Source: CAJXSN01 sp947492235
GTDB lineage: Bacteria; Pseudomonadota; Alphaproteobacteria; Sphingomonadales; Sphingomonadaceae
Reading direction: 5' to 3'
Assembly: GCF_042492175.1 (NCBI RefSeq)
Contig: NZ_CP170453.1
Span: 1,736,001 to 1,800,000 of the forward strand
DNA length: 64,000 nucleotides
Shown one piece after another: positions 1 through 7,986 of this stretch. Position numbers and translations under genes: made by a program. The number at the start of each line of letters is the position of its first letter. Position 1 is the stretch's first letter. A model generated the notes under the pieces. The model saw nothing but the letters and a program-made list of their open reading frames with translations, ran no database searches and was not told the DNA's origin.

Positions 1-1
1 C

Positions 2-1057
2 GGCGGCATCGTGGCCGAGCATGAATGGACCCGCACGCAGGCTGGCCTGTTTGATGTGTCGCATATGGGCCAGCTGATGCTGACCGGGGAAAATCCGGCG
101 GAGGCGCTGGAGGCACTGGTGCCCGGCGCGATCACCAGTCTGAAGCCGGGCCGGGTGCGCTACACCCTGCTGTTGGACGACAATGGCGGCGTGCTGGACG
201 ACCTGATGGTCACCAATGCCACGCCGTGGATAGAGGCCGACGAGGAAGCCGGGACCGAGGGGCACTGGGGCGATCCAGCCTATTATCTGGTCGTCAATGG
301 CGCGATGAAGTGGGACGATATCGCCCATTTGCGCGAGCATCTGCCCGACGAAGTCGAGCTCAACCATATGGACGAGCATGCGCTGGTCGCGCTGCAAGGC
401 CCGAATGCAGCGACGGCGCTGGGCCGGGTGATGCGCGGTGTGCCTGAAAGCCTGACCTTCATGCAGTCCACGCTTTACCAGTTCGGCGAATGGCCGCTGC
501 GGATCACCCGCGCGGGCTATACCGGCGAGGACGGTTTCGAGATTTCCGTTCCGGCGGAATTCGCCGAAAGCCTGGCCGACCGGCTGATGGCGGAAATCGA
601 GGTGCGCCCGGCGGGCCTTGGCGCACGGGATTCTCTCCGTCTGGAGGCGGGCCTACCGCTCTATGGTCATGACCTGACGCCCGAAATCGATCCGGTCAGC
701 GCCGATCTGACTTTCGCGTTAAGCAAGAAGCGGCGCGAGACGGGCGGCTATCTGGGCCATGCAACAATTGCCGCCACGCTGGCCGATGGCCCTGCCACAC
801 AGCGGGTGGGCCTGACACTGGAAGGCCGGTTGCCTGCCCGCGAAGGCGCCCCCGTTTTTGCCGGCGAGACGCAAGTGGGCACGGTGACCAGCGGCGGTTT
901 CTCGCCCACGCTCGGTCATCCGATTGCCATGGCCTATGTCGATGCCGCGCACGCTGCGCCGGGCACCGAACTGGAACTGCAGGTCAGGAACAAACGCCTG
1001 CCCGCGCGCGTCGCACCCATGCCTTTTGTACCGCATCGTTATTTCAGAGGGAGCTGA
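2..1057 (+). CDS. gcvT: Aminomethyltransferase, glycine cleavage T-protein (5' end outside window)
   Basis: T-protein of the glycine cleavage system. It takes the aminomethyl group from lipoyl H-protein and passes the methylene to tetrahydrofolate, releasing ammonia. The visible 351 codons start in frame at base 2. The first readable residues (GGIVAEHEWTRTQ, then GLFDVSHMGQ) are internal T-protein sequence, so the true start lies upstream of the window, perhaps some 20-40 residues away. The GARDSLRLEAGLPLYGHDL block, typical of the family, is present, as is the C-terminal barrel (VGTVTSGGFSPTLGHPIAMAYV). Stop TGA at 1055-1057, 4 bases before gcvH, so the two are cotranscribed. Any glycine riboswitch or promoter would be outside the window. 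Confidence 0.96.
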   Translation, partial: GGIVAEHEWTRTQAGLFDVSHMGQLMLTGENPAEALEALVPGAITSLKPGRVRYTLLLDDNGGVLDDLMVTNATPWIEADEEAGTEGHWGDPAYYLVVNGAMKWDDIAHLREHLPDEVELNHMDEHALVALQGPNAATALGRVMRGVPESLTFMQSTLYQFGEWPLRITRAGYTGEDGFEISVPAEFAESLADRLMAEIEVRPAGLGARDSLRLEAGLPLYGHDLTPEIDPVSADLTFALSKKRRETGGYLGHATIAATLADGPATQRVGLTLEGRLPAREGAPVFAGETQVGTVTSGGFSPTLGHPIAMAYVDAAHAAPGTELELQVRNKRLPARVAPMPFVPHRYFRGS

Positions 1058-1061
1058 ACCA

Positions 1062-1433
1062 ATGGCCCGTTACTTCACCGACGAACATGAATGGATCGAT
1101 GTGGAAGGCGACACCGCCACCGTCGGCATTACCGATTACGCACAGGAGCAATTGGGCGACATCGTCTTTGTCGAGCTGCCCGAAGTTGGTGCGATGGTGG
1201 AGAAGGGCAAAGACGCCGCCGTGGTCGAGAGTGTGAAGGCGGCGAGTGACGTCTATGCCCCGATCAGCGGTGAAGTGACCGAAGCCAACGATGCGCTGGA
1301 AGACGATCCGGCACTGGTGAACACTTCGCCCGAAGAGGAAGGCTGGTTCTTCAAACTGACCATCGGCGACAAGGAAGAGCTGGAAGGTCTGATGGATTTG
1401 AAGGCCTACAAGGCCTTCGTCGACGAGCTTTAA
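1062..1433 (+). CDS. gcvH: Glycine cleavage system H protein
   Basis: Lipoyl carrier that shuttles the aminomethyl intermediate between P-, T- and L-proteins. The protein is 123 aa, the normal family length. The lipoylation site is K59 in ESVKAASDVYAP, and the N-terminal FTDEHEW motif is intact. The ATG at 1062 is chosen because the protein then begins MARYFTDEHEW as in homologues; a longer reading frame upstream only overlaps gcvT. A purine-rich AGAGGGAG stretch overlapping the gcvT stop serves as ribosome binding site. It is separated from gcvPA by a 160-base repeat-bearing spacer. Confidence 0.97.
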   Translation: MARYFTDEHEWIDVEGDTATVGITDYAQEQLGDIVFVELPEVGAMVEKGKDAAVVESVKAASDVYAPISGEVTEANDALEDDPALVNTSPEEEGWFFKLTIGDKEELEGLMDLKAYKAFVDEL

Positions 1434-1444
1434 GATGCCGAGCT

Positions 1445-1579
1445 CCCCTCCTTTTTAAAGGAGGGGCCGGGGGTGGTTCCGGCGCGGCAGCGCCGTTCTG
1501 CAATCCAGCACCACCCCGCTGCGACTAGGCATTGCTTCGCAACGCCAAGTCTCACTGCCCCTCCTCTGAAGAGGAGGGG
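1445..1579. repeat. Dispersed palindromic repeat between gcvH and gcvPA
   Basis: The gcvH-gcvPA spacer carries two strong hairpins. CCCCTCCTTT pairs with AAAGGAGGGG (1445-1466) and CCCCTCCTC pairs with GAGGAGGGG (1558-1579). Between them lies CCACCCCGCTGCGACTAGGC followed by GCCAAGTCTC, which recurs with few changes at 9951. It may be a transcribed intercistronic element that stabilises mRNA or attenuates transcription; the effect is inferred. Confidence 0.8.
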
Positions 1580-1594
1580 ATTTGAGGATAGAAA

Positions 1595-2956
1595 ATGCGC
1601 TACCTACCCCTGACCGACACTGATCGCAGTGACATGCTGGCCACCATTGGCGCGGACAGCATCGATGATCTGTTTACCGATGTGCCCGAAGAAGCGCGGC
1701 TGGATGGCCCGATCCATGGCCTGCCGATGCATGCCAGCGAGATGGCGGTCGAGAAGCACATGCGCAGGCTGAGCAAGAAGAACCTTGCAGCAGCCGATGC
1801 AGCGTTTTTTTTGGGGGCAGGGGCCTACAAGCATCACGTGCCAGCGTCGGTCGATCACATCATCCAGCGCGGCGAATTCCTAACCGCTTACACGCCCTAT
1901 CAGCCGGAAATCGCGCAGGGCACGCTGCAGATGCTGTTCGAGTTCCAGACGCAGGTTGCGCGCCTCTATGGCTGCGCGGTGGCCAATGCCTCGATGTATG
2001 ATGGCTCCACCGCCTGCTGGGAAGCGGTGGCGATGGCGGGCCGGGTTACGAAGCGCAAACGCGCGGTTCTGTCCGGCGCACTCCACCCGCATTACGCCGA
2101 GGTCGTGAAGACCATGGCGAAGTTCACCGGCGACACTATCGCCGATGCCAAGCCCTCTATCCAGCCGGAGCCGGACACGACCGGCCTTCGCGACCGGATC
2201 GACGAAGAGACATCCTGCGTCGTGGTGCAATATCCCGACATCCTGGGCAGGGTGAACGACCTGACAGAAATTGCCGAGGCCGCGCATGCCAAGGGCGCTT
2301 TGCTCGTGGTCGTCAATACAGAGCCGGTGGCGCTGGGCGCGATTAAATCGCCGGGCGAAATGGGCGCGGATATCGTGGTGGGCGAGGGCCAGTCGATTGG
2401 TGTCGGCCTCAATTTTGGCGGGCCGTATCTGGGTCTGTTCGCCGTGCGCAATCCCAAACATGTCCGCCAGATGCCGGGGCGCCTGTGCGGCGAGACCACC
2501 GATGCGGAAGGCAAGCGCGGTTTTGTGCTGACGCTCTCCACCCGCGAGCAGCATATCCGGCGCGAGAAGGCGACCAGCAATATCTGCACCAATAGCGGCT
2601 TGTGCGCGCTGGCTTTCAATGTGCACATGACGCTGCTGGGCGAAAAGGGTCTGCGTCAATTGGCGGCGGAGAACCACCGGCTCGCCTGTCTGGCTGCCGA
2701 CAAGTTGGCGCAGGTGCCGGGCGTGACAGTGCTGAACAGCGCGTTTTTCAACGAATTCACCATCGTTCTGGAAACCGATGCGCGCGCGCTGGTGCGCAAA
2801 CTGGCGGCAAAGAATGTGCTGGCCGGGGTTTCGCTGGGCCGTCTGTTCCCTGATGTGGATGCCCTGTCGCAGGGCCTGCTGGTCGCGGTGACCGAAACCA
2901 CCAGCGAGGAGGACATCGAGACCCTCTGCTCCGCGCTTAAGGAGGAATTGGCATGA
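1595..2956 (+). CDS. gcvPA: Glycine dehydrogenase (decarboxylating) subunit 1
   Basis: N-terminal half of the two-subunit P-protein that decarboxylates glycine and loads H-protein. The protein is 453 aa, usual for split GcvPA. Conserved blocks include MRYLPLTDTDRSDML at the start, FLGAGAYKHHVPASVD near residue 75 and the TREQHIRREKATSNICTN segment around 310. The PLP lysine resides in GcvPB, as expected. A run of eight T followed by five G near 1805 encodes the conserved FFLGAGAY, so no frameshift is implied. The stop TGA (2954-2956) overlaps an ATG at 2953, the apparent ancestral start of gcvPB. Confidence 0.96.
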   Translation: MRYLPLTDTDRSDMLATIGADSIDDLFTDVPEEARLDGPIHGLPMHASEMAVEKHMRRLSKKNLAAADAAFFLGAGAYKHHVPASVDHIIQRGEFLTAYTPYQPEIAQGTLQMLFEFQTQVARLYGCAVANASMYDGSTACWEAVAMAGRVTKRKRAVLSGALHPHYAEVVKTMAKFTGDTIADAKPSIQPEPDTTGLRDRIDEETSCVVVQYPDILGRVNDLTEIAEAAHAKGALLVVVNTEPVALGAIKSPGEMGADIVVGEGQSIGVGLNFGGPYLGLFAVRNPKHVRQMPGRLCGETTDAEGKRGFVLTLSTREQHIRREKATSNICTNSGLCALAFNVHMTLLGEKGLRQLAAENHRLACLAADKLAQVPGVTVLNSAFFNEFTIVLETDARALVRKLAAKNVLAGVSLGRLFPDVDALSQGLLVAVTETTSEEDIETLCSALKEELA

Positions 2957-3054
2957 ACGCGCTGCGCACCCCGTTCGTCCTGAGCTTGTCGAAGGGCGAG
3001 AGACCAAGCCAATCGTACTTCGACAAGCTCAGCACGAGCGGAGAGACACAATGA
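2939..3054 (+). other. Ancestral gcvPB start region split by a repeat; 33-codon leader ORF
   Basis: AAGGAGG at 2939-2945 is an ideal ribosome binding site 7 bases before ATG 2953, which overlaps the gcvPA stop as ATGA. This ATG opens 33 codons that end at TGA 3052-3054, again overlapping the functional gcvPB ATG (3051) by ATGA geometry. ATGAACGCGC occurs at both 2953-2962 and 3051-3060, like a 10-base duplication on each side of the inserted repeat. A weaker GGAGAG (3040-3045) precedes ATG 3051. Translation of the leader could couple gcvPA to gcvPB. Confidence 0.7.
2972..3041. repeat. GTTCG-TGAGC-TGTCGAAG palindromic repeat in the gcvPA-gcvPB junction
   Basis: Two inverted arms, CGTTCGTCCTGAGCTTGTCG and its imperfect complement ending CTCAGCACGAGCG, surround a short loop region. 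The same repeat type recurs at 40576-40665 in this window. Repeats of this sequence are widely dispersed in sphingomonad-type genomes (general knowledge). It sits exactly at the gene junction. Confidence 0.85.
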
Positions 3055-4646
3055 ACGCGCCCAACAAATCCGGCTGGAAGCCTGCGATGAACGCCGCCGA
3101 TCAAGACGGCATGCACAATGGCCCCGCCACTGTCAGCGGCAACCGTGCGTTGATGCTGGAAGAGCCGCTTTCTTTTGAAATCGGGCATGCAGAAATAACC
3201 GGCGTCGATTTGCCGGAAATCGATCCTGCTGCGGCCAATCGCTTGGGCGGGCTGGAGCGCAGCGATCCGATCGGACTGGTCGGCCTCTCGGAGCCGGAGA
3301 CGGTGCGACATTACACCCGCCTCAGCCGTCAGAACTATGCCATCGATCTGGGCCTGTTCCCGCTCGGCAGCTGCACCATGAAGCACAATCCGCGCCTGAA
3401 CGAGAAGGTCGCGCGGATGCCCGGCTTTGCCGATGTCCACCCGCTGCAGCCGGTCGATACCGTGCGCGGCGCGCTGGAGGTTATCAACGAACTGGCCTTT
3501 TGGCTGATTGACCTGACCGGCATGCACGGCGTCGCGATGAGCCCCAAGGCGGGCGCGCATGGCGAGCTGTGCGGGATGCTGTGCATCCGCGCTGCGCTTG
3601 AAGCGCGGGGCGATGCCCGCAAGGTCGTGCTGTGCCCCGAAAGCGCGCACGGGACCAACCCCGCCACCGCAGCCTTCGCCGGATACGAGACGGAGGACAT
3701 TCCTGCAGGTGCCGACGGCCGCGTCGATCTGGAAGCGCTGAAGGCGCGCCTCGGCCCGGACGTGGCAGCGGTGATGATTACCAATCCCAACACGTGCGGA
3801 TTGTTCGAGCGCGATATGAAAGCGATCTCTGACGCGGTCCACGCAGCGGGCGGCTTCGTTTATTGCGACGGCGCGAATTTCAACGCCATCGTCGGCAAGG
3901 TGCGCCCGGGCGACCTCGGCGTCGATGCGATGCATATCAACCTGCACAAGACCTTCTCCACCCCGCATGGCGGCGGTGGTCCGGGGTCCGGCCCGGTCGT
4001 GTTGTCGGAAGCGCTCAGCCCCTATGGCCCGCTGCCATACACCGCGCGGACCAAAGACGGGGTGGTGCATTTGATCGAGGAGGAAAGCGCCGACAGTTTC
4101 TCCGAGGAACATTTCGGCGGCGTGATGGACAGCTTTGGCCGGATGACCGCGTTCCATGGCCAGATGGGCATGTTCACCCGCGCTCTGACCTACATGCTCA
4201 GCCACGGGGCCGATGGCTTGCGGCAGGTGGCCGAGGACGCGGTGCTAAATGCCAATTACATCCTGCGCAGTCTGGAAGACTTGCTCCACGCACCCTACGC
4301 GGACAGTGGGCCGTGCATGCACGAGGCGCTGTTCGGCGATAAAGATTTCGGCGGCGATCTCTCGACGCTGGATCTGGCCAAGGGGATGATCGACGAGGGG
4401 TATCACCCGATGACGGTGTTCTTCCCGTTGGTGGTGCACGGTGCGATGCTGGTCGAGCCGACCGAGACGGAAAGCAAGGCGGCGCTGGACCAGTTCATCG
4501 CGTCCTTCCGCAGTGTGGCGGAGCGGGCCAATGCCGGCGATGAAAGCCTGAAGCAGGCCCCGTATTACGCGCCGCGTCGCCGCTTGGACGAGACTCAGGC
4601 CGCGCGCAAACCCGTGCTGGCGTGGAATGATCCGAATATGAGCTAG
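3051..4646 (+). CDS. gcvPB: Glycine dehydrogenase (decarboxylating) subunit 2
   Basis: C-terminal, PLP-binding half of glycine decarboxylase, forming the active P-protein with GcvPA. It is 531 aa, slightly longer than many GcvPB. The PLP lysine is K300 in NLHKTFSTPHGGGGPG; YAIDLGLFPLGSCTMKHNP and the FNAIVG..RPGDLGVD region are conserved. The first 30 or so residues (MNAPNKSGWKP...) are family-typical, supporting ATG 3051 although a repeat sits just upstream. It ends four bases before the convergent flippase gene. Confidence 0.96.
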   Translation: MNAPNKSGWKPAMNAADQDGMHNGPATVSGNRALMLEEPLSFEIGHAEITGVDLPEIDPAAANRLGGLERSDPIGLVGLSEPETVRHYTRLSRQNYAIDLGLFPLGSCTMKHNPRLNEKVARMPGFADVHPLQPVDTVRGALEVINELAFWLIDLTGMHGVAMSPKAGAHGELCGMLCIRAALEARGDARKVVLCPESAHGTNPATAAFAGYETEDIPAGADGRVDLEALKARLGPDVAAVMITNPNTCGLFERDMKAISDAVHAAGGFVYCDGANFNAIVGKVRPGDLGVDAMHINLHKTFSTPHGGGGPGSGPVVLSEALSPYGPLPYTARTKDGVVHLIEEESADSFSEEHFGGVMDSFGRMTAFHGQMGMFTRALTYMLSHGADGLRQVAEDAVLNANYILRSLEDLLHAPYADSGPCMHEALFGDKDFGGDLSTLDLAKGMIDEGYHPMTVFFPLVVHGAMLVEPTETESKAALDQFIASFRSVAERANAGDESLKQAPYYAPRRRLDETQAARKPVLAWNDPNMS

Positions 4647-4650
4647 GCGT

Positions 4651-5943
4651 TTATTCCGCAGGGCGGTGCGTGGCCGGGTCCTTCGGGACTTCGGCGTCGT
4701 CGTGCGGTTTGATGGTAATGTCGAGGCGGCTGAGGATCGCGATCCAGAAGCCGACCACTGCCAGTGCGCTTGCGCCCAGTACACACAGCGCCGCGCCCTT
4801 CAGCCCCTGCCAGCCCATTGCAGCGTCCAGCGTGGCAAACGCGATGGCCATCGGCACTGCGCGGCACAGGAAGGCCGTGCCCGCGCGTCCGGCGCTGACC
4901 AGAAGGCTCTCCAGACTGGCCCCGACCAGCTCAACCGCGCCGCCAATCGCCAGAATGACCATCGCCCAGTAGACGACACGGAATTCCTCGCCTGCGATCA
5001 AAACCAGCGCCTCGCGTCCGAACAGCAGTGCTACACCGACGGCCAAAACCCCGCCAATCAGCGCGACGTTGGCGATGCGGCGCGCAATGGCCACTGCGTC
5101 TTCCTTTGCGTGCACGAGTTCGGGATAGACCGCCTTGCTGATGGTCTGCGCCAGTTGCACCAGCGCTTGGCCCAGTTGGCTGGCGACGCGGAAGCCTCCG
5201 GCAAAGGCCTCTCCTCCTATGGCGCCCACCAGCAAAATCATGACCTGTTTTCCAGCGATTAGCAGGCTGCCGGAGAAGTTGGTCGAGAGGACGAAGCGCC
5301 AGGCGTCGGGATGGGCTGCTGGGATTTTCCGCAGCGAAATCGCGGACGTGTCGATCTTTTCCGAACGCGCGGCGATGATCCAATAGGCTGCGGCCACGAC
5401 CACTTCGGATGCCGCCCACGCCAGAATGAACCCCGTGACTGTGGGCATGAAGAAGAACGCAAGAACGGCCCCGATGGCGCGCACAATTGGCTGGGTCGCA
5501 TCGGCGGCGGTGGCGCGGCCATATTGGAACCGCAGACGCAGCAGGCCGGTGGGCGTGGATCGGAGCGCCATTAGCGAGACGATGCAATAGAAGAACGTGA
5601 TCCACAGAAGCTCATCAGGCAGCGGCAACCAAAGCTGCGCCGTGTAGACAAGGATGCCTGCAAGAATGGTCCCGGTCACCAGAGAGAGGAGGTCCAGCGC
5701 AATTGCAAAGCCGGTCGCATCGCGCGCGCCCTTCTCACCAGCGCCCCAGCGCACCACGAACTGCCATGTCTGGAAATTGGCAATGCCGGTGACCGTCTGG
5801 CCCAGCGCCACGATAATCGCGAAATGCCCGAACCCGTCCAGCCCCAGCGTGCGGGTCGCCAGCGCCAGATAGACGAGGCTGAGGACGGCATTGATGCCGC
5901 GTCCGCCGAGCAGCCAGCCCATATTCTTGACGATGCGTTGCAT
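4651..5943 (-). CDS. Oligosaccharide flippase / polysaccharide biosynthesis membrane protein
   Basis: Polytopic inner-membrane protein of about 430 aa, resembling the Wzx/MurJ-like MOP superfamily that flips lipid-linked oligosaccharides. I see about a dozen hydrophobic segments, starting with GINAVLSLVYLALATRTLG and including FGHFAIIVALGQTVTGIANF. The start is set at MQRIVKNMGWLLGGRG (CAT at 5941-5943), where the family usually begins; the open frame continues to 6168 but with non-homologous-looking sequence that overlaps the divergent gene. No glycosyltransferase neighbours are present, so the substrate is unknown. It is convergent with gcvPB. Confidence 0.82.
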   Translation of the reverse strand: MQRIVKNMGWLLGGRGINAVLSLVYLALATRTLGLDGFGHFAIIVALGQTVTGIANFQTWQFVVRWGAGEKGARDATGFAIALDLLSLVTGTILAGILVYTAQLWLPLPDELLWITFFYCIVSLMALRSTPTGLLRLRFQYGRATAADATQPIVRAIGAVLAFFFMPTVTGFILAWAASEVVVAAAYWIIAARSEKIDTSAISLRKIPAAHPDAWRFVLSTNFSGSLLIAGKQVMILLVGAIGGEAFAGGFRVASQLGQALVQLAQTISKAVYPELVHAKEDAVAIARRIANVALIGGVLAVGVALLFGREALVLIAGEEFRVVYWAMVILAIGGAVELVGASLESLLVSAGRAGTAFLCRAVPMAIAFATLDAAMGWQGLKGAALCVLGASALAVVGFWIAILSRLDITIKPHDDAEVPKDPATHRPAE

Positions 5944-6052
5944 TGGAAGCGGGCCGGTCTTGCGCAAATTAGCGGGGAGGCAGGCCTTTAGACCGTGACC
6001 GCATGATTGGCAAAACTTGTCGCTGCGGACGAGGGCGGGCAGAGGCGGGGGC

Positions 6053-6781
6053 ATGAGGATTATCTTCAGCAGAAAAGGCTTCGACAGCGCGGCGGGCGGC
6101 GGGCCGTCGCCCATCGTGGACGGCGTGCCGGTCAGCCTGCCCATTCCAAGCGGTGGGCACTCGCGCACGACCTATGGCGATCTGGGGCTGGGGGAGCACG
6201 CACGAGCGGCCAGTCGCGGCAAGCTGGGCGCGGCGGACGCATGCCACCATGATCCGATGTTCACCGGGGATGGCCGGTGCCTGTTCGGCCAATGCGGCGC
6301 TGCGCAAACGCATCTCGCCAATCAAGGTGTGGGCGTCGGCGATGTGTTCGTGTTCTTTGGATTGTTCCGCGCGCCCGATGGCGATCCGCACCACCGCATC
6401 TTTGGCTATCAGCGGATCGGGGAAATCGTCGATCTGACTGCGTGTGAGGACGTGCGGAAGGCGGAACTGGCTGCTCTCGGCCATCCGCACGCGCTGGGTA
6501 TGCACGCGAAAAATGATGTGATTTATATCGGCGAGGGACGCACGGCGACGCGGGCTTCCGATGCCTTGCGCCTCACCGTGGCCGAGGGGCCACCGAGCCT
6601 GTGGAATCGTCCTTCATGGCTGAGGCGCGGCGGCCTGAGCTACCACGATCGCGCGGACCGATGGCTACGCGGTGGCCGCTTGCGCTCGGTGGCGCGCGGT
6701 CAGGAATTCGTCGCCGATATCGGGCGGCGTCACGCCCCGCGTGAGTGGCTGGACGGTGTTCTGGCCGAGATCAAAGCATAG
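6053..6781 (+). CDS. Possible Nmad3-type (nucleotide modification associated domain) protein
   Basis: A 242-aa protein beginning MRIIFSRKGFDSAAGGGPSP, with LPIPSGGHSRTTYGDLGLG shortly after. From memory this N-terminal signature (S-RKG-DS--GG-PSP) is that of the Nmad3 family, predicted to be linked to nucleic-acid base modification; no activity is demonstrated. Other visible blocks are ACHHDPMF, GDVFVFFGLF and HRIFGYQRIGEIV. The ATG at 6053 is preferred because the signature starts there; an in-frame codon at 6017 gives 12 extra residues. It stands alone, divergent from the flippase, and ends in a hairpin repeat. Confidence 0.6.
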   Translation: MRIIFSRKGFDSAAGGGPSPIVDGVPVSLPIPSGGHSRTTYGDLGLGEHARAASRGKLGAADACHHDPMFTGDGRCLFGQCGAAQTHLANQGVGVGDVFVFFGLFRAPDGDPHHRIFGYQRIGEIVDLTACEDVRKAELAALGHPHALGMHAKNDVIYIGEGRTATRASDALRLTVAEGPPSLWNRPSWLRRGGLSYHDRADRWLRGGRLRSVARGQEFVADIGRRHAPREWLDGVLAEIKA

Positions 6782-6785
6782 AATG

Positions 6786-6867
6786 GTCATCGCGAGGGGC
6801 GCAGCCCCGCGGCGATCCAGAGCCAAGCGCGTTACGCTCTGGATTGCCGCGCTTCGCTCGCAATGAC
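6786..6867. repeat. Palindromic repeat between convergent genes
   Basis: Long imperfect hairpin. GTCATCGCGAG pairs with CTCGCAATGAC, and GCGGCGATCCAGAG pairs with CTCTGGATTGCCGC, enclosing smaller stem-loops. It fills the gap between the Nmad3-like gene and mmsB, which converge here, so it could act as a bidirectional terminator. There is no poly-T tract, so that role is inferred. Confidence 0.8.
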
Positions 6868-6871
6868 GAAC

Positions 6872-7744
6872 TTAAGTGTAGGTCTTGATGATCGCGCTGA
6901 AGTCCAGTCCGCCATTGCCTGCGCCAGCGAAGTCTTCGTAAAGCGCCGCCGCGCGTGCACCTAATGGCACGGCGCTGTCGGAATTTTCCGCTGCTTCCAT
7001 CGCGAGGCGCAAATCCTTCAGCATCAGCGCAGTGGCAAACCCGCCCTGATACTCATTGTCCGCCGGGCTATCGACGCCGACGCCGGGTAGGGGGGTGTAG
7101 GCATTGAGCGACCAGTTGTAGCCGCTCGACTGCGAGCTGATTTCGTAGAATTTCTGCGGATCAAGGCCTAGCTTCTCGGCCATTTTCATCGCTTCGGCGG
7201 TGCCGATCATGTGGATGGCGAGGAGCATATTGTTGCAGATCTTGGCCGTCTGCCCCGCACCTGCATCGCCCGCGTGGATCACTGCCTTGCCCATCGCCTC
7301 AAGGATTGGCTTGGCGCGCTCAAACGCCTTTTCCGTCCCGCCGACCATGAAGGTCAGCGTGCCGCCATTGGCCGCTGCGATGCCGCCGGAGACGGGCGTA
7401 TCGACCATGTCGTATCCCTTGGCGCTCGCAGCCTCGATCACTTCCTTCGCCGTGGCGACATCGATGGTCGAGCAATCGAGGAACACCGCGCCTTCTGGCG
7501 CATGGCCGATCACATCATCGGTATAGACCGCCTTCACGATGGCCCCGTTGGGCAACATGGAGACAACCGCATCGACGCCTTGGACTGCTTCCTTGGCGCT
7601 GGCGAAAGTCTCACAGCCATTGCCGCGCGCGGTGGCTGCGGCTTCCGCGCTAAGATCGAACGCGCGCACGGAATGCCCCGCCTTCACAAGGTTCGCGGCC
7701 ATCCCGCCGCCCATATTGCCGAGTCCGATAAAGGCGATTTTCAT
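6872..7744 (-). CDS. mmsB: 3-hydroxyisobutyrate dehydrogenase
   Basis: NAD-dependent oxidation of 3-hydroxyisobutyrate to methylmalonate semialdehyde in valine degradation. The 290-aa protein has the N-terminal dinucleotide motif GLGNMGGGMAANLVKAGH (residues 7-24), the substrate signature DTPVSGGIAAANGGTLTFMVGG (115-136) and catalytic K168 in GQTAKICNN. The start ATG (7744-7742) overlaps the stop of the upstream 81-aa gene as ATGA, so translation is coupled. It is the last gene of a minus-strand valine cluster whose product feeds mmsA. Confidence 0.95.
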   Translation of the reverse strand: MKIAFIGLGNMGGGMAANLVKAGHSVRAFDLSAEAAATARGNGCETFASAKEAVQGVDAVVSMLPNGAIVKAVYTDDVIGHAPEGAVFLDCSTIDVATAKEVIEAASAKGYDMVDTPVSGGIAAANGGTLTFMVGGTEKAFERAKPILEAMGKAVIHAGDAGAGQTAKICNNMLLAIHMIGTAEAMKMAEKLGLDPQKFYEISSQSSGYNWSLNAYTPLPGVGVDSPADNEYQGGFATALMLKDLRLAMEAAENSDSAVPLGARAAALYEDFAGAGNGGLDFSAIIKTYT

Positions 7745-7986
7745 GTCAGTTCTCCAAATTCCGCGTAACCGATGACAAGCAAAATTATGCCTATGGGCAG
7801 TAGGGCTGCAAGCTCTAGCCAGCGGGTTATTGCTGCCATGTCACTCGTGTCCTCTGGCTCGTTCCAAATCAGATCGCGTATCCGCTGAAATACTCCAATT
7901 TTGTCAGCTAACAGCGCCCACATTTCGAACAACGACATTCCCACTGCGAGGCTTCCGCTCGCGAGTAATGCCGCAGCGACAATCAC
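7741..7986 (-). CDS. Small membrane protein in the valine operon (unknown)
   Basis: An 81-aa protein with two hydrophobic segments, residues 1-24 (MIVAAALLASGSLAVGMSLF) and about 57-76 (LAALLPIGIILLVIGYAEFG). They flank a charged middle region with RIRDLIWNEPEDTSD. It begins at GTG 7986 overlapping the enoyl-CoA hydratase stop (GTGA), and ends by overlapping the mmsB start (ATGA). This double coupling is the main evidence that it is real. I recognise no family. Confidence 0.65.
   Translation of the reverse strand: MIVAAALLASGSLAVGMSLFEMWALLADKIGVFQRIRDLIWNEPEDTSDMAAITRWLELAALLPIGIILLVIGYAEFGELT

Noticed and set aside
1800..1820. Possible frameshift at a run of eight T and five G in gcvPA
   Set aside because: The encoded FFLGAGAYKHH is the conserved family sequence and the frame is intact on both sides.
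2937..4205. A 422-codon minus-strand frame opposite gcvPB
   Set aside because: Shadow of a well-supported enzyme gene; low-complexity product without motifs.
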